Assembly (NCBI GenBank): GCA_045593325.1
Contig: JAZNWL010000027.1
Span: forward strand, 1-47,524
Length of the DNA stretch: 47,524 nt
Direction of reading: 5' to 3'
Source of the DNA: UMGS1484 sp045593325
GTDB lineage: Bacteria; Bacillota; Clostridia; Oscillospirales; Acutalibacteraceae
The notes below the pieces were generated by a model, which worked only from the letters and a program-made list of their open reading frames with translations, was not told the origin of the DNA and made no database searches. Position numbers and translations under genes: made by a program. Shown here one piece after another: positions 32,155-40,017 of the stretch (the first letter of the stretch is position 1; each line of letters starts with the position of its first letter).

Positions 32155-35067
32155 TTACCGAATGGTGGTTCCCTGACCGGAAGATTGCAACAGGGTGAAA
32201 TAGGTATAAGGATCACAATATTGCACTGTCATCCCCTTGCCGGAAGCATATTCGGCAAAACCTTCCACGTTGCCTGCGATCTGGGTGGGAGTGTGACAGA
32301 CCGTACGGTAAGCGCCGAAGTTCTTTTTATTAAAGAAACTGTTCATGCCACCCTTAGCGAAATCATACATGGTGGATGCCCCATCGGTGGCGGCAATGCC
32401 GGTATAGCAGTTTACATAATACACGCCATCGTATTTGTAAATTCCCATAGATGCCGCATTGGCAAAACTCCCCATGGGAGAATATTGGTTGACACAAGCG
32501 GCAATGTTCTTGGTGATAGTCCCGTTATTTCCGTTGATCAGGAAGCCGGTAATATCCATATCAAACCGTTTATAGAAAGGTTTGGAATAGGCGGCAAAAA
32601 GATCCCCTGCGGCGGCATTGGCGGTGGGTCGTTTTTCACCCATATAAGACAGGGTGCTGTCATGGAACAGGGCGGCGGGAATAATATACCCCGCTCCCCC
32701 GTCGCCCCCTACGAAATAATCGTTATCCGTTTTATTTTCGTAAAGGTAATCGAAAATCATGGGAACCCGATAGGACAGGTTAGGGTTAATGCCCCACATC
32801 AAAGGCAAGGTGCCGCGAGTCTGGTCGCCACCGTTTTCCATCCACATGGTATACATGTGTTCCTTGAGCCAAGCGGAGGAATCGTAGTCCCCTAAATAAA
32901 TGGTGTAATAATAGGTATTTCTGTCAAAGGTGAGTTCCTTTGTGGTTTTATTGTTGGTGTACTGAGACTGACGGGGCACGTATTTATAATACACCGACCC
33001 GTTGCTCATGGAAGCAGGGGCTTGGGCATCGGCTTCTTTTGCCAGGTTATAGCAAGTGATGTATTCACAGTACAGCCATTCGATCCAGGTTTCCGCCATA
33101 CTCCCCTGTTCCCGGAAAGCCGTATACTTCACCCACCAGGGCGGGAAACCCATTAAGGCGCCAAACTCACCGTTTGCCCGATCATACCGTGCCTGATAAA
33201 TTTTCAGCATGGTGGCATTGTCGGTACCGATATCTGCCAGCCCGCTTTGTTGGGCAGGGTCGTCACAGGCGGCTTCCCCTTTATAGGGAGCCAAATCAAA
33301 GAAGAAACAACGACGGGCAATGAGATAGTCGTGATTGGCAAGACAGTTGATACTTGCGGTATCTAAGAGAGCGGTGGGATGGTCTTGGTAGGCATCATAT
33401 CCTTTGATGCACATGGCACCGTCCAAAATATAGGCAAGATATTTGGTGGAGCAACGGGAGAAATATTTTTCCAGCGCCCACAGGTAGGCATCGTTTTTAG
33501 CACTGCCTGTACTTTCCACCGAAGTACCGCTGATAAGACTCCCTTTGTTCCCATCGGCAAACAAACCCACTAAAGATTGTTTCACAGGCACTCCGTCTGC
33601 CACCAGCATATCATGCAAAGGGGACCGGGCAAGAACTGGCAAATATCCGTCTAACCCGCAAATGGTGGCGGCTACGTTGGCGGTGGCAGGCACGTTACCA
33701 TCCCACAAAATAATACCGCAGGATTGGATGACTTCCCTAAAATAGCCGTAAAATTCATCAAAGGTGGAAACGGGAACATAGGTCATCCCGTCCGAGGCTC
33801 CCGCTTGGGAAGCCAGTTGCATAATGGTTCCCTCTTTGGTAATTTCGGTAAGCCATCCCGCGTCGGCATTTCCCCCATTCACATAAAGCAGTGTAGTGTG
33901 GTCATCGTCCATCCCGAAATCCCGATTGAGAAGGCCTTGCAAACTGTATACCAAACGGGTTTGGTCCAGGTTTGCCGTGACCACCGCCTTTGACAGCACG
34001 TACATGGTGTAGGGGGCGAGACCTTGGGAATCCAGCACAAAGGAAGTGTCGGCGGTGGTGTCTTTTTCATAGGCACCGTTCACCGAATTGCTTTTATTAT
34101 ATTGGGTGATATAGTTTTCTTCCGAAACAGGGGGGGCTTCCCCTCCTACCCGGTCAACGTCATAATACAGTTTCAACACCAAACTGCCATCAGCGGTGAC
34201 CACACCGCTGACCACCGAAGTCTGGGTGTTCAGGCAATACCCTTCATAAGAATTGGGGGTGGCGGTTACAACCGTTCCCACCAAATCGGTTTTATATTGG
34301 GTTTGGGTGGGCTCATCAGGATAATTGCCACCTTCATCAGCTTGATAATGCTCAATGGTATATTGCCCTTGGAGATCCGGTTGGCTTTCGGGGGTACTTT
34401 CAGGTTCACTCTCCGGCTCGCTCTCGGGCTGGCTTTCCGGCTCACTTTCTGGCTCGCTTTCGGGCTCACTTTCGGGCTCACTTTCAGGCTCACTTTCAGG
34501 CTCACTTTCCGGTTGGCTTTCGGGTTCACTTTCCGGCTCGCTCTCGGGCTCGCTTTCCGGTTCACTTTCGGGCACACTTTCAGGCTCGCTTTCAGGTTCA
34601 CTTTCGGGCTCGCTTTCAGGTTCACTTTCGGGCACACTTTCGGGCACACTTTCGGGTGTACTTTCAGGCTCACTTTCCGGTTGGCTTTCGGGTTCACTTT
34701 CCGGCTCGCTTTCAACCTCTGTGGGAAGTTTCTCTAACACATAGTAAATTCCCACGGGGAATTCCGAAAGTTTCCCCACGGCATACTGCAAAATCAGTAA
34801 AGCATCTTTGGCATTGATGGCGCCGTCCCGGTTCAGTTCGGCAAGAGTTTCTTCCAAAGAAGAAAACGCCAGGGTCTTTACCGCACACCGCAACACAAGC
34901 AGTGCATCCTTGGCGTTGACCCGCTCATCTATATTCACGTCCCCGTAGCGGAAATAGTCTTTTCCAAATTCCCCTGAAGGAAGGGTTTCCTGGGCAAGAG
35001 AGAAGGGCACCGCCACAAGGGAAAACAATAAAACAAAGCACAACAAAAAAGATAAAACCTTTTTCAT
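32155..35067 (-). CDS. GxGYxYP-type protein with dockerin, PESx linker and MucBP-like domain, paralogue 6
   Basis: 970 residues, the longest member. It has a signal peptide (about 1-25) and dockerin repeats at 41-101; the second loop starts with Glu instead of Asp (ELNRDGAINAKDA). A linker at 118-230 is made of about 28 PESx units with x = E, Q, T or V. A MucBP-like domain follows at about 235-304 (YTIEHYQ at the start, then GYCLN and DGSLVLKLYYD). The catalytic-type domain runs from about 320, with LWDGNVPATANVAATICG, GDYDSSAWLK and GGDGGAGYIIP. MucBP-like repeats occur in surface proteins that contact mucus or cell wall. The start is fixed by AAGGAG nine bases upstream. No strong promoter is seen; it may be read from paralogue 7. 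Confidence 0.87.
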   Translation of the reverse strand: MKKVLSFLLCFVLLFSLVAVPFSLAQETLPSGEFGKDYFRYGDVNIDERVNAKDALLVLRCAVKTLAFSSLEETLAELNRDGAINAKDALLILQYAVGKLSEFPVGIYYVLEKLPTEVESEPESEPESQPESEPESTPESVPESVPESEPESEPESEPESEPESVPESEPESEPESEPESEPESQPESEPESEPESEPESEPESEPESEPESQPESEPESEPESTPESQPDLQGQYTIEHYQADEGGNYPDEPTQTQYKTDLVGTVVTATPNSYEGYCLNTQTSVVSGVVTADGSLVLKLYYDVDRVGGEAPPVSEENYITQYNKSNSVNGAYEKDTTADTSFVLDSQGLAPYTMYVLSKAVVTANLDQTRLVYSLQGLLNRDFGMDDDHTTLLYVNGGNADAGWLTEITKEGTIMQLASQAGASDGMTYVPVSTFDEFYGYFREVIQSCGIILWDGNVPATANVAATICGLDGYLPVLARSPLHDMLVADGVPVKQSLVGLFADGNKGSLISGTSVESTGSAKNDAYLWALEKYFSRCSTKYLAYILDGAMCIKGYDAYQDHPTALLDTASINCLANHDYLIARRCFFFDLAPYKGEAACDDPAQQSGLADIGTDNATMLKIYQARYDRANGEFGALMGFPPWWVKYTAFREQGSMAETWIEWLYCEYITCYNLAKEADAQAPASMSNGSVYYKYVPRQSQYTNNKTTKELTFDRNTYYYTIYLGDYDSSAWLKEHMYTMWMENGGDQTRGTLPLMWGINPNLSYRVPMIFDYLYENKTDNDYFVGGDGGAGYIIPAALFHDSTLSYMGEKRPTANAAAGDLFAAYSKPFYKRFDMDITGFLINGNNGTITKNIAACVNQYSPMGSFANAASMGIYKYDGVYYVNCYTGIAATDGASTMYDFAKGGMNSFFNKKNFGAYRTVCHTPTQIAGNVEGFAEYASGKGMTVQYCDPYTYFTLLQSSGQGTTIR
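34378..34716 (-). repeat. 12-bp coding repeat tract (PESx linker)
   Basis: About 28 tandem copies of a degenerate 12-base unit encode the Pro-Glu-Ser-x linker. Such a tract can change length by slippage without breaking the frame. The encoded chain is acidic and should be extended, separating the dockerin from the MucBP-like and catalytic parts. Confidence 0.85.
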
Positions 35068-35106
35068 ACACGATTGCTCCTTAAGGTGATACGATTTCGG
35101 TAAAAT

Positions 35107-35140
35107 AAGCCCCGAGTTTTGACTTCAAAACTCAGGGCTT
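35107..35140. terminator. hairpin after paralogue 7
   Basis: A 16-base-pair stem with one mismatch (35107-35122 with 35125-35140), nine bases after the paralogue 7 stop and 40 bases before paralogue 6. The T-run is modest (TTATTTT), so partial read-through into paralogue 6 is possible. Confidence 0.7.
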
Positions 35141-35148
35141 GTAACCGA

Positions 35149-37011
35149 TTATAATTCAGCAGTACATTGACCCGATTGTTCCAGAAGATCAAAGAAGGTA
35201 TATACGTCTACGTATTCATAATCGTATTCGGGATTTTGTTCCTTGGCATAGGCAAGGAAGGCTTCCACCAGACGTTTGGTATCGCTGGGGCTGTCGCAAA
35301 CGTAGCGATACGCCGAGAAATTGTAATCCTTCATACGATTAAAAATGTGACTGTGCATAGCCTTGGCACAGCGTTCCACCGACTGAGGTTTCCCGCTGAC
35401 CCCATTATGTAAATACACAAAGGGAACACCGTTATACTGTGCCATGGTACTGTTGCCACAATTATGGAAGTTCCCCACAGGGGAAATTTCCGCGAAAGTT
35501 TTCATAATTTCTCTGGTCAAGGGATAATGGCCGTTAATGATAAAGCCGGTAATATCCAAATCGAATTTATTGTAATAATACTTACAATATGCCGCCCAAT
35601 CTTCCGAGCCGTCAGGCAAATGGCGAAGGGAACAGTTTTCATACAAAGCGGCAGGAATGACGTACCCTGCCCCGGTGTCCCCGGCGGTAAAGAAATCGTT
35701 ATCGCTCACATATTCGTGAATGTAATCAAAAACCATGGGAGCCCGCTCGGACAGGTTGGGGTTGAACGCCCAATGAATGGGCAAGGTGGTACGGGCTTGG
35801 TCCTTCCAGAACTCGGCAACCCATTGTTTCAACCAGGCGGCGGAATCGTAGTCCCCACCGTAGAAGGTGAAATACTTGGTCTTTTTATTAAACACCTTTT
35901 TGGTTTTGGGACGGGGATTTTTGTAAGATTCAAACACGCTTTGATATTGGCAATACACCGAAGCGTTACTCATGGTGCAAGGGTGTGCCGCGTCGGCTTC
36001 TTTTGCCAGGTTATAAGCGGTAATTAAAGACACATAGATCCATTCCACGGCAGGGCCTTTCACACTGCCCATGCCTCGGCTGACGGTATATTTTACCCAC
36101 CAGGGCGGGAAGCCCAGGATCTGCCCGAAGGCCCCGTTTGCACGGTCATACCGACCCTGCAAAATCATTTTCAAGGTTTCCAAGTCGGTTCCCAAGGGTT
36201 GGTCGGGGTCGTCACAGGGACGTTCAATATCAATACAGGTTAAATCAAAGAAGAAGCAACCACGGGTCAGGTAATAGTCGTAGTTGAATATGCAGTTCAG
36301 CCCCGGGGTGTGGGCAATGGATTCAAACCGACTGCCGGGTACACAGGCGGCGCCGTCTAAAATATAAGCAATATAGCGGGAAGAACAACGGTGGAAATAG
36401 TGCTTGTATGCCCAGCGGTAGGCATCATTCTTGGCACTTTGGCAGGTAACGAAATCGTCCCCGTAGGCACTGCCCCCTTCCCCGAACATACCCACTAACG
36501 ATTGTTTGACTTCCACCCCTTTGGCAAGAAGCAGAGAATAAAAACTGTCAGGGTCTTCATCTTTGCGAATGGGAAGATAGCCGTCCAACCCGCAAATGGT
36601 CAAGGCAACGTTGGAAGTGGCAGGCACGTTACCGTCCCACTCGATCAACCCACATTCTTTAATTAAAGGTAAAACCAAATCCAAAAAGCCTTCCAACGTA
36701 TCAATTCTTACCACGTTCATTTGGTGGAAGGTTTTGCCTTGGGAAGTAATATAATCAAACCAGAAATCGTCCGATTGGGTTACGTCAAAATAGATAAGAG
36801 AATGATGGGTATTACCATAACAACGATTGATCAGCCCCTGCAAACTAATGGCAAGACGCATCACATCTTTGGCATAAATGCCTTTTATGGAATCAGAAAC
36901 ACACCGTTCCACATAGTAAATGGTATTGTCTGAAAGCCCTTGACCCGATACGGTAAAGGACAAATCAGCCGATTGGTCTTTGGTCATAACAAAGGTTTTA
37001 TCATTTGCCAT
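35149..37011 (-). CDS. cytoplasmic GxGYxYP-type protein, paralogue 7
   Basis: 620 residues. Unlike its six neighbours it has no signal peptide and no dockerin: it begins MANDKTFVMTKDQSADLSF, directly in the shared domain. The start ATG 37011 has AAGGAGG seven bases upstream; the extension to 37062 has none. Shared blocks are AISLQGLINRCYG, EWDGNVPATSNVALTICG, GDYDSAAW (386-393) and GAGYVIP (447-453). Differences: NYDYYLTRG replaces NHDYLIARR, and IERPCDDPDQ replaces GEAACDDPAQ. It should act inside the cell, perhaps on an imported product of the secreted members (inference). It is divergent from the DUF1836 regulator. Confidence 0.85.
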   Translation of the reverse strand: MANDKTFVMTKDQSADLSFTVSGQGLSDNTIYYVERCVSDSIKGIYAKDVMRLAISLQGLINRCYGNTHHSLIYFDVTQSDDFWFDYITSQGKTFHQMNVVRIDTLEGFLDLVLPLIKECGLIEWDGNVPATSNVALTICGLDGYLPIRKDEDPDSFYSLLLAKGVEVKQSLVGMFGEGGSAYGDDFVTCQSAKNDAYRWAYKHYFHRCSSRYIAYILDGAACVPGSRFESIAHTPGLNCIFNYDYYLTRGCFFFDLTCIDIERPCDDPDQPLGTDLETLKMILQGRYDRANGAFGQILGFPPWWVKYTVSRGMGSVKGPAVEWIYVSLITAYNLAKEADAAHPCTMSNASVYCQYQSVFESYKNPRPKTKKVFNKKTKYFTFYGGDYDSAAWLKQWVAEFWKDQARTTLPIHWAFNPNLSERAPMVFDYIHEYVSDNDFFTAGDTGAGYVIPAALYENCSLRHLPDGSEDWAAYCKYYYNKFDLDITGFIINGHYPLTREIMKTFAEISPVGNFHNCGNSTMAQYNGVPFVYLHNGVSGKPQSVERCAKAMHSHIFNRMKDYNFSAYRYVCDSPSDTKRLVEAFLAYAKEQNPEYDYEYVDVYTFFDLLEQSGQCTAEL

Positions 37012-37053
37012 AGGATTTCCTCCTTGGGTTGGAAAATACTGTAATATAATTTT

Positions 37054-37081
37054 ATTATACAAATTTTCAAAAACAAGTCAA
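37054..37081 (-). promoter_or_regulatory. promoter of paralogue 7
   Basis: TTGACT (37081-37076), a 16-base spacer and TATAAT (37059-37054), about 40 bases before the ATG. Confidence 0.65.
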
Positions 37082-37111
37082 TAAAATTTCAAAAAATTTT
37101 AACATAACCTC

Positions 37112-37140
37112 TTGACGGTCACGTGACCGTGTGTTATAAT
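37112..37140 (+). promoter_or_regulatory. promoter with palindromic operator for the DUF1836 gene
   Basis: TTGACG (37112-37117), a 17-base spacer and TATAAT (37135-37140). A perfect 16-base palindrome, ACGGTCACGTGACCGT (37115-37130), overlaps the -35 and fills most of the spacer, as in promoters bound by MerR-like proteins. It is probably an autoregulatory site. Confidence 0.8.
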
Positions 37141-37167
37141 CACAGTGACGATAAGAGGTGATGTTGT

Positions 37168-37719
37168 ATGAAAGGTTATCTTCCGGGAACCGCCCTGGAA
37201 ACCGATTGGTCCGGACCCGATCCTCTGGCAATATTGGACGCAATATTCGCCGCAGGAGGGCTGGTACTTTCCCAGGTTTCCCGCTTGACAGGGTTGGAGC
37301 CACACACAGTACAAAACTGGGTCAAACGCGGGTTTTGTTCTTCCCCTGTGGCAAAACAATATTCCAGTCGGCAGTTTTGCCGACTGATTATTATCAATTT
37401 ACTGAAAGACAGCCTTTCCATTCCCCAAATTACAGGGCTGTTGTCTTATATCAACAACTCTCTTGCGGACGAATCGGACGACGCCATTGATGACGACCGA
37501 TTGTACCGCTATTTCGTCACCATTTTAATGAAATTAGACCATGCAGCAACCTCCGAGGAACGGTTACGGGAAATTATTTCCAAAGTAACCGGCGACTATC
37601 AGGAACCCTTCCCCGGTGCCGCCAAACGCTTACAACGGGTTTTACAAATCATGATCACCGCTTATTTCGCCACCCGTTTGAAAAACAAAGCCGAAACGTT
37701 GCTGCTAAACCTGGATTAG
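37168..37719 (+). CDS. DUF1836 family MerR-like HTH protein
   Basis: 183 residues. The N-terminal third contains a winged-helix type motif (LSQVSRLTGLEPHTVQNWVKRGF, about 34-56), followed by SSRQFCRLIIINLLKDSLSI and a helical C-terminal domain with an acidic loop (DDAIDDDRLYR). This matches the DUF1836 pattern, a family distantly like MerR. The adjacent palindrome suggests autoregulation. It leads an operon with the NfeD-like and flotillin genes and is divergent from paralogue 7, so it may also control the array (inference). GAGGTGAT precedes the ATG. Confidence 0.8.
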   Translation: MKGYLPGTALETDWSGPDPLAILDAIFAAGGLVLSQVSRLTGLEPHTVQNWVKRGFCSSPVAKQYSSRQFCRLIIINLLKDSLSIPQITGLLSYINNSLADESDDAIDDDRLYRYFVTILMKLDHAATSEERLREIISKVTGDYQEPFPGAAKRLQRVLQIMITAYFATRLKNKAETLLLNLD

Positions 37720-37731
37720 GAGTTGAGTAAA

Positions 37732-38409
37732 ATGATGGATTGGTGGGCATCCCTATCCCTGATAGAAGAAATTTTTGCATACGTAGCCATCCCAGCAACC
37801 CTTCTGCTGTTACTGCAAACCCTTCTTTTGCTGTTGGGTCTTGGTGACAACGACGGGGATACCGACCTGTCTGACCAAGGGCATGAGGGAATCTTCGATA
37901 ACGAGCTTTCCACCGACAGCCTTGACACAGATTTGGACTACGACCTTCCCGCTGATGGCGTTTTCGGAGAAGACCGGCCCGAGGCAATCTTCCACGGAGA
38001 CAGCGGATTACGCTTGTTTACCGTGAGGGGGCTGGTGGCATTTTTCGCGGTACTGGGTTGGACCGGCTTAACCCTTTCCCGCCAAGGTACCTCCCCTGCC
38101 CTTTCGGTGGTCATTGCCCTGCTGGCAGGGTTTGGAGCCTTGTTGCTGGTGGCTTATGCCATGAAATGGCTGTATCAAAGTCAACGAAGCGGCAACATGG
38201 ATATCCGCAACGCCTTGGGGGTTTCGGGAACGGTATACATCACTGTTCCCCCTGCCCGTCAGGACCAAGGAAAGGTAAACGTTATGTTGCAGGGGCAATA
38301 CTGTGAACTGTCGGCAGTAACCGACCAGGAAACCCCCATTCCCACAGGAACCGAAATTACGGTGGTGGGGATTTCAGGTACTAACACCCTTGTGGTGAAA
38401 CGTAAATAA
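37732..38409 (+). CDS. NfeD-like membrane protein
   Basis: 225 residues. It has an N-terminal helix, an acidic Asp-rich stretch (DNDGDTDLSDQ and following), two further helices (about 103-150) and a C-terminal five-stranded OB-fold-like domain (GVSGTVYITVPPARQDQGKVNV to GISGTNTLVVKRK). NfeD proteins pair with SPFH proteins, and the flotillin gene follows directly, as in yuaF-floT of Bacillus subtilis. I chose ATG 37732, nine bases from AGGAG. Confidence 0.85.
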   Translation: MMDWWASLSLIEEIFAYVAIPATLLLLLQTLLLLLGLGDNDGDTDLSDQGHEGIFDNELSTDSLDTDLDYDLPADGVFGEDRPEAIFHGDSGLRLFTVRGLVAFFAVLGWTGLTLSRQGTSPALSVVIALLAGFGALLLVAYAMKWLYQSQRSGNMDIRNALGVSGTVYITVPPARQDQGKVNVMLQGQYCELSAVTDQETPIPTGTEITVVGISGTNTLVVKRK

Positions 38410-38432
38410 CATATTTTAGGAGGAAAAAGAGT

Positions 38433-39869
38433 ATGGAACCTATTATTTTAGTTTGTGTGATTGTATTGATCGTTTTTTCCCTGTTTCTTTTGTTGCTCAC
38501 CCGCTACAAAAAATGTCCCTCTGATAAAATCATGGTCATTTACGGGCAGGTTGGTCAAAACAAAGACGGTACCAATCGCAGTGCCAAATGTATCCACGGT
38601 GGCGCCGCATTTGTTCTGCCGGTGATTCAGGCATACGAATTTTTAGATCTTACCCCCATTTCCATTTCGGTGGACCTGAAAAATGCATTGTCCCGCCAGA
38701 ACATCCGTATTGACGTCCCCTCCCGTTTCACCGTGGGGATCTCCACCGAACCCGGCATTATGCAAAATGCCGCTGAACGGTTATTGGGATTAAAACTCAC
38801 CGAAATTCAAGAACTTTCCCGGGATATTATTTTCGGTCAGTTGCGGCTTATCATTGCCACCATGGACATTGAAGAAATCAATGCCGACCGTGACAAATTC
38901 CTGGAAGCCATCAGCCGTAACGTGGAAAGCGAACTGAAGAAGATCGGGTTACGTCTTATCAACGTAAACGTGACCGACATTACCGACGAATCGGGCTACA
39001 TTGCCTCTTTAGGGAAAGAAGCTGCCGCCAAAGCCATCAACGATGCCAAAAAGAGCGTGGCTGAAAAAGACCGCGATGGGTCTATCGGGGAAGCCCAGGC
39101 CAACATGACCGAACGGATCGAAGTTTCCAAGTCCAATTCGGAAGCCATTGAAGGGGAAAACGCCGCAAAAATGGCAATCGCCATGTCCAATGCCGCCTTG
39201 CGGGAAAAAGAAGCTGAAGCCTTGCGCATTGCCACCACCGCTGAAAAAATTCAAGCTGCAAAAGCCTTGGAAGAAGCCTACGCCGCCGAACAAGAAGCCG
39301 AAACCGCCCGTAGCGCCAGAGAAAAAGCCACTTTGGAAGCCGACGTTATTATCGGTGCCGAAATTGAAAAACGGAAAATTGAATTGGCTGCCGAAGCCGA
39401 AGCCGAACAGATCCGTCGCAAAGCCAAAGGTGACGCCGACGCTATTTATGCCAAAATGGCAGCCGAAGCAAAAGGTATGGAAGAAATCCTTACCCGCCAG
39501 GCCGCAGGGTTTGAAAAAATCGTTGCCGCCGCAGGCGGCGATGCCAATGCCGCTTTGAAACTGATGATTGCCGACAAATTAGAAGACTTGATGCGTGTTC
39601 AGGTGGATGCCATTAAGAACATCAAGATCGACAAGGTAACCGTTTGGGACGGCGGAAACGGCAAAGACGGAAAAAGCAGTACTGCCAATTTCCTTTCGGG
39701 GCTGATGCAATCGGTACCTCCTCTGCAGGAAGTGTTTGACATGGCAGGTATGGAACTACCTGAAATTTTAGGCAAGAAAAAGGAAGAACCCGTTCCCGCT
39801 TTGCCTGAAGACTCTTCCCCTGTTTCAGAGGTGGAAGAAACAGAAAAACCCCAAGACACACAAGCATAA
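38433..39869 (+). CDS. floT: flotillin-like SPFH protein
   Basis: 478 residues. It has an N-terminal membrane segment (about 4-23), an SPFH/band-7 domain (about 28-200), a long Ala/Glu-rich coiled coil (about 200-350; EKEAEALRIATTAEKIQ and similar) with the EA-type repeats of flotillins, then a C-terminal domain and an acidic tail. Flotillins organise membrane microdomains and affect fluidity and signalling. AGGAGG lies before the ATG. It is coupled in an operon with the NfeD-like gene and followed by a terminator. Confidence 0.93.
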   Translation: MEPIILVCVIVLIVFSLFLLLLTRYKKCPSDKIMVIYGQVGQNKDGTNRSAKCIHGGAAFVLPVIQAYEFLDLTPISISVDLKNALSRQNIRIDVPSRFTVGISTEPGIMQNAAERLLGLKLTEIQELSRDIIFGQLRLIIATMDIEEINADRDKFLEAISRNVESELKKIGLRLINVNVTDITDESGYIASLGKEAAAKAINDAKKSVAEKDRDGSIGEAQANMTERIEVSKSNSEAIEGENAAKMAIAMSNAALREKEAEALRIATTAEKIQAAKALEEAYAAEQEAETARSAREKATLEADVIIGAEIEKRKIELAAEAEAEQIRRKAKGDADAIYAKMAAEAKGMEEILTRQAAGFEKIVAAAGGDANAALKLMIADKLEDLMRVQVDAIKNIKIDKVTVWDGGNGKDGKSSTANFLSGLMQSVPPLQEVFDMAGMELPEILGKKKEEPVPALPEDSSPVSEVEETEKPQDTQA

Positions 39870-39879
39870 AACTAACACC

Positions 39880-39920
39880 AAAAGGGGTTCGGAAACACTC
39901 TTCCGAACTCCTTTTCTTTT
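39880..39920 (+). terminator. terminator after the flotillin gene
   Basis: Hairpin 39880-39894 with 39901-39915 (one mismatch), loop ACACTC, followed by T-rich sequence, 10 bases after the stop. Confidence 0.8.
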
Positions 39921-39935
39921 GTCTGTGACAAAGAG

Positions 39936-40012
39936 AACCCCCTGTTGTACAGGGGGTTGACTTTGTTGAAACAAACCAAAGGATAGTCGCACAAAACGAG
40001 CGACTATCCTTT
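39936..40012. terminator. two further hairpins between convergent genes
   Basis: The first is a perfect 9-base-pair stem (39936-39944 with 39950-39958). The second is a perfect 13-base-pair stem (39978-39990 with 40000-40012) flanked by A- and T-runs. The second is well placed to end the CDF transporter transcript from the minus strand. Confidence 0.7.
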
Positions 40013-40017
40013 TTCAT

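Noticed and set aside
34378..34716. CRISPR-like repeat array
   Set aside because: Units are only 12 bases, contiguous, without spacers, and in frame within a protein. No cas genes are present.
34024..34744. Long plus-strand frames opposite the PESx tract (Gly-Ser-Leu-Ser and similar repeats)
   Set aside because: They are by-products of the 12-base repeat read in other frames; the minus-strand frame has a signal peptide, dockerin and family domain around it.
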